Assembly (NCBI GenBank): GCA_023807065.1
Contig: JAJJLU010004028.1
Location: 1 to 20,159 of the forward strand
From: Isotricha intestinalis
Lineage: Eukaryota > Ciliophora > Litostomatea > Vestibuliferida > Isotrichidae
Direction: 5' to 3'
Length of the DNA: 20,159 nt
The notes beneath the pieces were generated by a model. It saw only the letters and a list, made by a program, of their open reading frames with translations. It had not been told where the DNA came from and made no database searches. Every line of letters begins with the position of its first letter. The stretch's first letter is position 1. Position numbers and translations under genes: made by a program. Of the stretch, positions 1-8,472 are shown piece after piece.

Positions 1-81
1 TTTCTATTAATTAATAATTTTATTGTTGTTTTTTTTTTATTATTTTGAATTATTTATTTTTTTTATTTCAATATATATTTA

Positions 82-1257
82 TTATTCAAAAAAAGGATAA
101 TTAAAAATTGAGTCTAATTTTGCTACTAATTGTTTATTTTCTTTTATTAGTTCTTTATTTTCAGGATTTCTTTCCATTAATTGCTTTTGTAAATTAATAT
201 TTATATCTTTCTGAGTTTTGAAACCTTCATTTGATCTTTTTATTTCATCAGATTGCTTTTCTATTTTTTCATTTAATCTTTTTATTTCATCAGATTGCTT
301 TTCTATTATATCAGATTGATTTTCTATTTTTTCATTTAATCTTTTTATTTCATCAGATTGCTTTTTTATTGTATTAGATTGCTTTTCTATTGTATCAGAT
401 TGCTTTTCTATTTTTTCATTTAATCTTTTTATTTCATCAGATTGCTTTTCTATTGTATTAGATTGCTTTTCTATTTCTTCATTTAATCTTTTTATTTGAT
501 TTTTTGAATCTTTTTGGATAACAATTATATCATTTTGGAGTTTATTTAATTTTTGAAAAAGCACTTCAATGTTTTTTTTATATTCATTATTTTCATTCTT
601 TAATAAAATATTTTCATCATTAATTTTTTTATTCACTTTGATTTCTTCATCTAATTTTAATAAAGTTTCTCTTAGTTGATTTTGCAATTTCTCCAAATTC
701 ATTTGTTTTATTTTTTCTTTTTTATTTAATCTATAATATGTAAGTTCATTAATTGTATCAGAAATCAAATTAATATTTTTTTCAAACCCATCTTCAAAAT
801 TTTTAATAACTTTATTAAAATAATTTGCTTTTTTTTTTTTATTTAATTCATTTTTTAAATCATCTATCTTTTTTGATATAAATATCAATAATTCCCAAAT
901 TTGTTCTTTTTCTAAATATTCATTAATTAAATTAATAAAATTAACTATATCTTTCACTGCATCAGAAGTCTCCTCAAAAGTTTTTAAAGATGATTTCAAA
1001 TCTTCATTCCATTTTTTTACTTTTGTTTTTAAATCATCAAAATTACCTTTTAAGAATAAGTACAATAATTCAATTAATGTTTGAATAAATTGTTTTGATT
1101 TGTCATCATATCCATCAAAATCGTTAGAATGGTATTTAGATATAATAAAAATTGAAGTAACTATTTCTGATAATATAATTAAATCTGTTATAATATATTC
1201 AAATTTGTCAAAATCCATTTTAACAGTTTTTTTTTCAGTCTTTTCTTGAAACTCCAT
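82..1257 (-). CDS. Coiled-coil protein with expanded KQSDEIKRLNEKIE heptad repeat
   Basis: I do not recognise a family. The 391-residue protein begins at ATG 1255-1257 and ends with TAA. Residues 1-15 are charged. Residues 20-180 look helical with hydrophobic patches (about 21-40 and 61-70), possibly an amphipathic or weakly membrane-associated helical domain rather than clear spanning segments. From about 184 to 380 it is an almost continuous coiled coil. Residues about 254-345 consist of near-identical 7- and 14-residue units (KQSDTIE, KQSDEIKRLNEKIE), so the heptad register is written into the DNA as tandem repeats. A likely role is structural scaffold or tether. It resembles the long coiled-coil proteins common in protists, and the repeats would give misleading hits to myosin- or golgin-like coiled coils. 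The ORF is intact and intronless. Its 3' end lies about 80 bases from the window edge. Confidence 0.8.
   Translation of the reverse strand: MEFQEKTEKKTVKMDFDKFEYIITDLIILSEIVTSIFIISKYHSNDFDGYDDKSKQFIQTLIELLYLFLKGNFDDLKTKVKKWNEDLKSSLKTFEETSDAVKDIVNFINLINEYLEKEQIWELLIFISKKIDDLKNELNKKKKANYFNKVIKNFEDGFEKNINLISDTINELTYYRLNKKEKIKQMNLEKLQNQLRETLLKLDEEIKVNKKINDENILLKNENNEYKKNIEVLFQKLNKLQNDIIVIQKDSKNQIKRLNEEIEKQSNTIEKQSDEIKRLNEKIEKQSDTIEKQSNTIKKQSDEIKRLNEKIENQSDIIEKQSDEIKRLNEKIEKQSDEIKRSNEGFKTQKDININLQKQLMERNPENKELIKENKQLVAKLDSIFNYPFFE
223..498 (-). repeat. In-frame tandem repeats of 21/42 bp encoding coiled-coil heptads
   Basis: On the plus strand the phrases tttttatttcatcagattgc and gcttttctat recur several times across this stretch. 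Read on the minus strand they encode alternating KQSDxIE heptads and 14-residue KQSDEIKRLNEKIE units. The unit length is a multiple of 21 bases, so any gain or loss of copies keeps both reading frame and heptad register. Copies are nearly identical, with Asp/Asn and Glu/Lys exchanges, which indicates recent expansion. Confidence 0.85.
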
Positions 1258-1387
1258 ATTTATTAAATTATAAAATTTAAAAAGTGATATAAATGCTATT
1301 AATAAATTATTGAGTGGTTATTCAAATATTATTAATCAAGTAATTTATTAAATTTAATTAAACAACATATTAATTAGTTATTTTATA

Positions 1388-1763
1388 TTATTTAATCAAT
1401 TTCTTTTCTTTATTGTAAGTATTTTTTGAAAAATTGTTGATATCAGTAAGTTTTTTATTGAATTCCATAATTAAATCAACATTATAAAATTCTTTATTAA
1501 TATTATCTGTTCTATAAGTATAAGGAACAATAATATTAAAAGTTGTATTACCATAATGTTGTTTAAATATATATTATTTTCAATACTACTTTTACTCATT
1601 TCATTTAAATAACCAAAAGTTCTTTTTCTATATGTTTTTCAGTTATTTTTTCATTATTATTAATATTATTATCAATATTATATCTTGCACTTAAAGGCTC
1701 TTTATCACTTAATAAAACTCATTTAATAGAAAAAGGATTTATTGATCTATTTAATAAAAACTA
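1388..1763 (-). pseudogene. Decayed minus-strand gene relic A, family unknown
   Basis: Read on the minus strand this gap has protein-like composition in successive frames. The first block runs from about 1760 to 1630 (contains NPFSIK, then LLSDKEPLSARYNI) and is broken by TGA at 1719-1721, where a Trp would fit. A second frame carries RKRTFGYLNEMSKSSIENN (about 1630-1567). A third carries HYGNTTFNIIVPYTYR and a charged tail ending at TAA 1388-1390. The frame changes fall near about 1630 (an A-run on the coding strand) and about 1565. None of the blocks has a convincing start codon. I found no GT...AG pair that would join them as introns. The best reading is a non-functional gene remnant. I do not recognise the family. 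Confidence 0.6.
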
Positions 1764-1828
1764 ATAATAATTTAAAGTAAAAAAACAAAAGAAAAATAAA
1801 AATAAAATAATTAAAAAATTTATTTTTT

Positions 1829-2884
1829 TTAAATATTCCAAAACTTAATAAAACCAGATAAATCACTAGTAATAATTTCATTACCATGAATATTAAACGA
1901 ACTAATATTAGAAGGATGACATAAAGGATTTTTTTTCATTTTAACAACTAAAGTTCCTTTTTTATCATTATTATTTTCATCATTAATATTATTATCATCT
2001 AAATTATTTTTACTAATTTCTTTCTTAATATTCCATTTATTATCAATACATTCATATAAATAAATATTTCTATCATAATCAACAACATACATTTCATTAA
2101 TTCCTTTAGGATAAATATAAACAATAGGAGAATGAATTAATTGAAAAGAATAATTTTTATCATTTTTAAAATTTAAAACAGCAAAAATAGAATTTTGACC
2201 AGATGCATAACCAATATCATTTTCATTCCAATTAACATCATTAACCCATGAATTCATTTCAAATTCATATATAACAGTGCCAAAATCTTTAATTAAATTT
2301 TTATTTTCATTACTAACATATTGTTCATCAATATCTTTAATATAACAACTAGAAATATAAACTTTCATATCAATACTTCCTGAAATAACAAATAAATTAT
2401 TTGGGGATATTTTAGCACAAGTAACAGAGCTTTTATGACATTTAATATTATTAGCACTCCACCAATCGTTTTCTTTATTAAAATATCCTATTAATAATTG
2501 CCTATTACTTGTTCCACAAACAAATTTATCTCCTCTATTATTCCATGAACAAGTTAAATAACCTAATTTTGTTGATGCAATTACATTATCTGAAACATAA
2601 TTATTTTTATTTTTATCATATGACCAAACAAACGCTGTTTTATCATGAGAACATGATAATAATTTATTTGTCTTTTTATGCCAGTCTAATCCACTTATAT
2701 ATTGAGAATGCATATTTAAAGTATATAATAATTTGTGAGTTGATTTATCTTTTATATTTGGAACTTTATATATTTCTATTATATGATTTTTTTTCACTAA
2801 TGCCATTTCTGAAAAATCTGAGTTGAAACATAAGTGAGATATTCCTTCTACATAATATAAATCTTTTGGATATGGTTTTGACAT
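1829..2884 (-). CDS. ARPC1: Arp2/3 complex subunit 1 (ARPC1/p40), WD40 beta-propeller
   Basis: ARPC1 is the WD40 subunit of the Arp2/3 complex, which nucleates branched actin filaments. It contacts the nucleation-promoting factor and the daughter filament. The 351 residues match the usual length of about 350-380. Diagnostic segments follow the family in order: HSQYISGLDWHKKTNKLLSC with DKTAFVW (about 59-87), the CSWNNRGDKFVCGTSNRQLL blade with GYFNKENDWW (112-142), HKSSVTCAKISPNNLFVISG (150-169) leading to YIKDIDE (181-187), SWVNDVNWN (212-220), and a final blade ending SDLSGFIKFWNI at the C-terminus. The GYF-x-ENDWW and YIK-D/E-x-D/E signatures are specific to ARPC1 within WD40 proteins. Residues 291-310 form an Asn/Asp-rich insert where the family has its protruding loop. 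The sequence is divergent but complete, with start ATG 2882-2884. The kinesin-like gene lies 119 bases upstream on the same strand. Confidence 0.9.
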   Translation of the reverse strand: MSKPYPKDLYYVEGISHLCFNSDFSEMALVKKNHIIEIYKVPNIKDKSTHKLLYTLNMHSQYISGLDWHKKTNKLLSCSHDKTAFVWSYDKNKNNYVSDNVIASTKLGYLTCSWNNRGDKFVCGTSNRQLLIGYFNKENDWWSANNIKCHKSSVTCAKISPNNLFVISGSIDMKVYISSCYIKDIDEQYVSNENKNLIKDFGTVIYEFEMNSWVNDVNWNENDIGYASGQNSIFAVLNFKNDKNYSFQLIHSPIVYIYPKGINEMYVVDYDRNIYLYECIDNKWNIKKEISKNNLDDNNINDENNNDKKGTLVVKMKKNPLCHPSNISSFNIHGNEIITSDLSGFIKFWNI

Positions 2885-3003
2885 TTTTAATAAATATAAA
2901 ATAATAAAGTTTTTAAATTAATTAATTTATTTTGTTGTTTTTTTCGAAAAAAAATATTATTTGAATAATTGATTTATTCTTTAATAGTTTATTATTTTTT
3001 TTT

Positions 3004-5964
3004 TTAATTTTCTGGTTGAGGCTCTTGGAAACGATAATATGAATTTATATGGTTTTTATTTGATGATGTCATTGGACGGTGTAAATTACTATCATATGGT
3101 TTTATATTAAATTTATTATTTTGTTGATTTTGTTTAGTTACATTTGTGGAAGGAACAGTAACTTGTGTTGGATAACTTGTATTTCCTTTTTTATTACTTA
3201 AATCTAAAAATTGTCTATGTGAATTTTTTATATTTTGATCAGAAGCAAGATAAATATCTTTCAATGTTTGTTTTGATTTAGAAGGAGAAATTGAATTAAA
3301 ATTATTTAAGGTTTTTAAAGGTTGAAAATTTTTTTTATCTATCATTTTTTTTAACATAAAATTTTCATTTCTTAATTTTTCTATTGTTCTTTCATCTGAT
3401 TCAATTATCATTTTCGATTTTTTATATTTTGAAGTTTGTTCTTCTAATAATTTTTTATAATGATCTACTTTAGAATATAATTCATTTATTTTATTATCAT
3501 TTATTTCAAATTCTTTAACAGAATATCCAATTTTATGATTAATATATTTTGTATTAAAATCATTTAAATCATCTATTTTTTCTTTTATTGGTTTAATATA
3601 TTCAAATAAAGTATCTCTATCCATTGTTTCTACTTCTTCATCTTCTTTAATTAAATCTTTAAATATTTTATATTCTTTAGGATGAGATTTAAATTCTTTT
3701 TCATCTGAATTTATTTTACTTAATAATAATATATTTTCTTTATTTTCTTCATTATCCTTAAATAAATATTGAGAATTTCTTTTTACTTTTACTTTATCAT
3801 TATTAAGTGTTTTATATAATATTGGATATTGATATTTATTTATACTTAAAGCATCTTTATCTATTGTTTTATCAAAATCACTTTTTAATTTTAGGAAAAT
3901 ATTATAATTATTGATATTATTAACATTTGTTCCAAATTTCCTTTGATCAAAGCATATTTTATATGTTGATATTATATCATCAAAAGTATCATTTAATCTT
4001 ACTATTTCATCAATATAACTTCCTTTATCTAATAATATTTTTTTAGATATATCTTCTAACATTTCTCCTTTTTTTTTTAATTCTTCTTCTTTTTCTTGTA
4101 ATAATATTTCATATTTTTCTTTTAATTCTTCATTTTCTATTTTATTTTTTTTCCCTTTTACTGAAATTTCCTTTTGATAATGTTTAGTTAATTTACTTTT
4201 TAATTTTTCATTTTCTTCTTCTTTTTTATCATAATTTTGAATATTTGTTTCAATTATATTAGGTAAATTTTTAATTATTTGAAATTTATTATCATTCTCT
4301 TCTTTATATTTTTCAATTTCTTTAATTAAATTTTCATTTTCTTTTTTTAAATTTTCGATTTCTTTTGAATTTTCATTTTGAAATCTAATTTTTCTTTCTT
4401 CTTCTATTTTACTTTCTTTAATCTCATCATAAATTTTAGAAAGAGTATCATCATTTTCTTTCATAATTTTTAAATCAATAATTTTTTGTTTTTCTTGTAA
4501 TAATTTTTCTATTTTTTCTTCTAATTCTTTTAATCTATTTTCTTTTATTCTATTATTATCAGGAGCATTTCTAATTTTATTTGCTAAAATAGCTTCTTTA
4601 GTATATTCATTTTTAGATAATAATATATTAATATCTCCATGAAAACCAAATTCTTTAACTAAACAATTTACTTGTTTTTGATAATTTTCTATTATTAAAT
4701 CTATTTTTTCTTGTTTTAAATTTACTCTATTATTTAATTCTGCAATTTCCTTTTGTTGAGTTTTTAATTTACTTTCTAAATTAAATATTATATCATCTTT
4801 TTTATCATCTTCATCTTGCATTAATTTCTTTAAATTTTCTATTTCTTTAGCAGTTAATTTAGGTCTATTTCTTACTATTTTTTTACAATCAAATAAAAAA
4901 AATAAAGTATCTTTTACATTAGTAAATACACCAGTGTTAGGAAATATAGTACCAATTATTTTAAATTTTCTTTTTATTTTTTTTCCACCTAATCTTTCCA
5001 TAAAACAAGTTTTGGATAAAACAGTAACTAATTTACTTTGACTTAATAAATCTTCTGCTTCATTTTCAGTTAATTGATTACTTTTCAAATTATTTAAGAT
5101 ATCTTCATATGTATAAGCTATATCTACTCTATTTTTTGTATTTCCTATTGTGTTTTTATTATGAGAATGTGGATTTGTTATTTTTGTATTTATTTTTTCA
5201 TTTCCTGCTAAGATAATAAAAGTATTTTTTGATATTAATTCTCCTGATTGATTAAATATATTTATTATAAAAGAAAAATGAGACCAACTTAATAAATGAC
5301 ATGTATCTTCATCTAATTTACTTAATATTGAAATTATATTATTAAGGAAAAATATATCTTTAATATTATTACAATTTGCCATTGTTATTTCTTTTAATAT
5401 TTCATTATTGCTTTTAATATCTAATGAATATTTAGTAAGAATTTCATTTTGATTTATTCTTGATAATGTTCTAGAATTTAATTGATTTATTGAATATAAA
5501 TCAATAATTTTATTCCCATTAACAGCAATGTAATTAATTTTAATAGATATATTTTCTGAATCTTTTAATTTAAGATAATCTTCAATTAATCTAGGAAACA
5601 TTCCTTTAGTATTACTATATTCATCAGAATCTTTTTTTCCTAAAATTAATTCATTTTTTTCACTTGTTGAATCACCATATGCAATAAAAGTAAAATAAAC
5701 TCCTTTTAAACTATCTTTTATACAATTATTTGTTATTTCATCATATATTTGATAATAAGGAGTATCATCTTCAAATATTTTATCTATTTCGTATTTTTGA
5801 GATTTATCTGATTCTACTTTTATTATTGGGTCATGTAATACGAAAATTTTTTTATTATCTTCTACTGAGAAATATAATTTATCTTTTATTTCTGGTATTT
5901 TTATTTTTAAATATGTTTGAATTCTTTCATTTCTTTCATCATCATTTTTTGATGGGGAATCCAT
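3004..5964 (-). CDS. Kinesin-like coiled-coil protein with degenerate (pseudo) motor domain
   Basis: Residues about 15-368 follow the kinesin motor fold in order. A beta1-like start (YLKIKIPEIKDKL) is followed by IDKIFEDDTPYYQIYDEI and GVYFTFIAYGDSTSEKN (89-104), the position of the P-loop AYGQTGSGKT. Then come GMFPRLIEDYL (121-131), LLSWSHFSFIINIF (224-237) at switch I, FIILAGNE (249-256) at switch II, and KDTLFFLFDCKKIVRNRP (351-368), matching the end of the motor core and neck. The catalytic positions are ruined: the P-loop reads GDSTSEKN, switch I SSRSH reads LSWSH, and switch II DLAGSE reads ILAGNE. Residues about 370-700 and 840-900 are coiled coil. The tail (910-986) is basic, Ser/Asn/Gln-rich and disordered. 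The protein probably retains a kinesin-like fold and dimerises but is unlikely to hydrolyse ATP. The reading frame is intact. The subfamily cannot be assigned by eye. Confidence 0.75.
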   Translation of the reverse strand: MDSPSKNDDERNERIQTYLKIKIPEIKDKLYFSVEDNKKIFVLHDPIIKVESDKSQKYEIDKIFEDDTPYYQIYDEITNNCIKDSLKGVYFTFIAYGDSTSEKNELILGKKDSDEYSNTKGMFPRLIEDYLKLKDSENISIKINYIAVNGNKIIDLYSINQLNSRTLSRINQNEILTKYSLDIKSNNEILKEITMANCNNIKDIFFLNNIISILSKLDEDTCHLLSWSHFSFIINIFNQSGELISKNTFIILAGNEKINTKITNPHSHNKNTIGNTKNRVDIAYTYEDILNNLKSNQLTENEAEDLLSQSKLVTVLSKTCFMERLGGKKIKRKFKIIGTIFPNTGVFTNVKDTLFFLFDCKKIVRNRPKLTAKEIENLKKLMQDEDDKKDDIIFNLESKLKTQQKEIAELNNRVNLKQEKIDLIIENYQKQVNCLVKEFGFHGDINILLSKNEYTKEAILANKIRNAPDNNRIKENRLKELEEKIEKLLQEKQKIIDLKIMKENDDTLSKIYDEIKESKIEEERKIRFQNENSKEIENLKKENENLIKEIEKYKEENDNKFQIIKNLPNIIETNIQNYDKKEEENEKLKSKLTKHYQKEISVKGKKNKIENEELKEKYEILLQEKEEELKKKGEMLEDISKKILLDKGSYIDEIVRLNDTFDDIISTYKICFDQRKFGTNVNNINNYNIFLKLKSDFDKTIDKDALSINKYQYPILYKTLNNDKVKVKRNSQYLFKDNEENKENILLLSKINSDEKEFKSHPKEYKIFKDLIKEDEEVETMDRDTLFEYIKPIKEKIDDLNDFNTKYINHKIGYSVKEFEINDNKINELYSKVDHYKKLLEEQTSKYKKSKMIIESDERTIEKLRNENFMLKKMIDKKNFQPLKTLNNFNSISPSKSKQTLKDIYLASDQNIKNSHRQFLDLSNKKGNTSYPTQVTVPSTNVTKQNQQNNKFNIKPYDSNLHRPMTSSNKNHINSYYRFQEPQPEN

Positions 5965-6228
5965 TAATTTATTTTTCTTTATTATTATTTTTATTTAATT
6001 TTTTTCTTTTTTTGTATTTATATTTAAATTAAAAGAAAAATATTTCATTATAATATTTAAGTTTATTTGAATTTCGATAAAAGCATTTTCATTTTATTAT
6101 TAGGAATTAAATTTTAAATTGAATTTTTTAAAAGAATAACTTGTTTTTGGATAAGTGATAAATTTCAATAATTTTTTAGATGAAATTTTCAAAATAAGAA
6201 AAAAAGAAAAATATTAATTTTTAGAATT
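5965..6228. other. Divergent AT-rich intergenic region (likely promoters of flanking genes)
   Basis: The kinesin-like gene reads leftward from 5964 and the FHA-like gene reads rightward from 6612, so regulatory sequence for both should lie in 5965-6611. This part is almost pure A/T with long homopolymer tracts. I see no recognisable TATA or other specific element that could be separated from the base composition. Confidence 0.4.
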
Positions 6229-6500
6229 ATGAAAAAATATCTAATAATAAATATTTGAAAATACTCAGATAAGTAAAATAAAGAAAATAATTTAAGGTTT
6301 CAAATTAATAAATTAAAAAAAACTATTTTCCTTTATTACCTGACAAAGAGTTTACAGGTTTAAATATTATTAAAAATAATAAGATTATAATAAGATTTTG
6401 AAATGATAAATAAATAATTTTTTTCAAAAGTGTTTCATCAAGAAATTCTAAACAGAAAAAAAAGGAAGTAAATGGAATATCAAATAATAAATAATTAAAA
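6229..6500 (+). pseudogene. Faint plus-strand gene relic D in the divergent gap
   Basis: From ATG 6229 a frame reads MKKYLIINI, stop, KYSDK, stop, NKENNLRFQINKLKK. An A-run shift near 6320 leads to YFPLLPDKEFTGLNIIKNNK, more stops, and a Ser/Lys-rich block FFKSVSSRNSKQKKKEVNG. Base composition is richer in G and C than the surrounding spacer, as in the coding parts of the window. This may be a strongly decayed gene or chance. It could also be 5' leader sequence of the FHA-like gene. Confidence 0.3.
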
Positions 6501-6611
6501 TATTTATTTTTTTATATTTATTATATAGAATTTTTAACACATATAATTTAAAATAAAAAAATTAATTATAAGAGATTATTAAAAAATTATCAATTTAAAA
6601 ATAAAAAAATT

Positions 6612-8261
6612 ATGTTAAATTTTTGTTGTATTTGTAGAAAAGACAATAATAATTTAAATGTTTTAGACTCTAAAATAAATTTAATATCTTCTCCATTAAA
6701 ATATTCAAATAATAAAATAAAAAAAGAACTATTTAATATTACTTCAAAGAATAATAATGAAACAAAATCAATTAATAAAAATATAAACAAAGACTTAAAT
6801 AATAATCCAATTATAATTCAAAATCAAAAAGCAAAAGAGATAATAAAAGAATTAAAAGATTTTAAAAATGAAGAAAAAAAAACATTTAAAAATAATAATA
6901 ATATAAATTCAAGAAATAAAAAAAATTTAGACTTTGAGAAAAAATATTTTACTGAATCACCATGTGAAAATTTAAGATTTATTTATTCAGATGAAAAAGG
7001 AGATTTAGAAAATAAAAAATCCATTAATAATAATAATAGTGATTTAAATTTTACTTTTTTTAAAAAAAACACTCGTTTGGGTCCAAGAAAAAATTATTCA
7101 AGTTCAATTAAATCAATTCCTAAAATAAAACTAGAAAAAAATTTAAAGTTTAAAATGGAAGAAAAACAAACAATTAAAAAAGTAAATGTTGAATTTAAAA
7201 GAAAAGAAAAAAAAAAAAAGAGTGATTGTTTAACTTTAAAATCATGTAAATTAGAAAATTTAGAAAAAAAAGTAAAAAAATTAAATCCTCCTCCAAATTT
7301 AAGTAAATTTAAACATAGACAATCAGTAATGAATTATGAAACAATTCATTTAAATAAAATTGGAAATGTAAAGAAAAGTTGTTCTGTCTTAAGTATATTT
7401 GAACAAAATGGAAATATTATTGAAAATAAAATATTAAAATATTTATCTAAAAAATATAAAATTTTAAATAGGGAAAGTTTACTTGAAATAACATATATTA
7501 AAAATTTAAAAAATATTAATACAGAAAATAACTTTGTTGATAGTGAAGGAAAAGGAAAAATAAATTTGTATTTAGAAAATTTAAAAGGAGAAATATTATT
7601 AGATAAATTAATAATTGGTCCTTTAGGATTAATTAAATTTAGTAGAAGAAAAGCAAAAGATACAATTACTTTTTTTGGTTATTCTGAACAAAAAGATTAT
7701 AATGATTATATATTAAATAATACTTCTTTTATATATAATAATAAAACTTTTACTAAAACTTTATTTGCTTTTTCTTATGATATTAATTGTCAAAAATATT
7801 TCATTCAACCTATTCTAGATAATAATAAAGGAGGTAGATTTATATTAATTAATATTTCAGATAATGGTTTTTCTTTTATAAATAATAAAGCTGTTGTTTT
7901 AAATAAAACTATTATTTATATTATTCCTTCTAATAATGGAAATTTTAATAATTTAGTTTATAATCTTAAACTTAGAATTTATGAAGAAAATGAAACAAAA
8001 GGTACTGAAGTACTTATTAATAATGTTGAAAACGGACAAGAATTAAGAATTGGATATAATGAAAATGATAGAATTAAAATAAAGTATTTAGATGGAATTA
8101 ATAAACAAAATTATTGTAGTATTGTATTTGATAAAGAAAAAGAAATCTGGAATATTAAAGGTAATAATGCTTGGTTAGTTCTTTCTCAAAAATATAATAT
8201 TAAAGAGGAAACTCTAATTAAAATTGGGGAAGATATTATTAAGATTAATATTGCCCCTTAA
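6612..8261 (+). CDS. Protein with FHA-like beta domains at the C-terminus
   Basis: The 549-residue protein begins MLNFCCICRKD, with three cysteines within residues 5-8 that could be lipidated or bind metal (inference). Residues 12-310 are Lys/Asn-rich and probably disordered. Residues about 316-435 form a beta-rich block (GLIKFSRRKAKDTITFFGYS, then GRFILINISDNGFSFINN). Residues about 449-547 follow the forkhead-associated pattern: a RIGYNENDRIKIKYLDG opening, a CSIVFDKEKEIWNIKG central strand pair, a short NNAWLVL segment, and TLIKIGEDIIKIN at the end. FHA domains bind phosphothreonine. Here the usual GR becomes GY and the SRxH region becomes KQNYC, so phosphopeptide binding is doubtful. The start is the first ATG in an A-rich context. 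A 211-base gap separates it from the nitroreductase gene on the same strand. Confidence 0.6.
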   Translation: MLNFCCICRKDNNNLNVLDSKINLISSPLKYSNNKIKKELFNITSKNNNETKSINKNINKDLNNNPIIIQNQKAKEIIKELKDFKNEEKKTFKNNNNINSRNKKNLDFEKKYFTESPCENLRFIYSDEKGDLENKKSINNNNSDLNFTFFKKNTRLGPRKNYSSSIKSIPKIKLEKNLKFKMEEKQTIKKVNVEFKRKEKKKKSDCLTLKSCKLENLEKKVKKLNPPPNLSKFKHRQSVMNYETIHLNKIGNVKKSCSVLSIFEQNGNIIENKILKYLSKKYKILNRESLLEITYIKNLKNINTENNFVDSEGKGKINLYLENLKGEILLDKLIIGPLGLIKFSRRKAKDTITFFGYSEQKDYNDYILNNTSFIYNNKTFTKTLFAFSYDINCQKYFIQPILDNNKGGRFILINISDNGFSFINNKAVVLNKTIIYIIPSNNGNFNNLVYNLKLRIYEENETKGTEVLINNVENGQELRIGYNENDRIKIKYLDGINKQNYCSIVFDKEKEIWNIKGNNAWLVLSQKYNIKEETLIKIGEDIIKINIAP

Positions 8262-8472
8262 TAATTTCTATATTATTATAAAATTAATTTTTTAATTAAT
8301 TAATAATTTATAAAATAAATAATTTTTTTATCTCTAAAAAAAATTAAAAAAAAAAAACAAAAACTAAAATAAAAAATATATAACTTACAACACTACCTTT
8401 CAATTAATCAATTACTTAAAAAAAATAATTCTTAAAAACAATATAAAACCTTTTATAAAAAAAAATAACAAA

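Noticed and set aside
2509..2826. Plus-strand 105-codon open frame opposite ARPC1
   Set aside because: Antisense to a well-supported ARPC1 gene; the composition (Tyr/Leu/Phe-rich) is the mirror of Lys/Asn-rich coding and matches no family.
5730..6032. Plus-strand hydrophobic open frame opposite the start of the kinesin-like gene
   Set aside because: Phe/Leu-rich antisense translation of coding and AT-rich leader, not a membrane protein.
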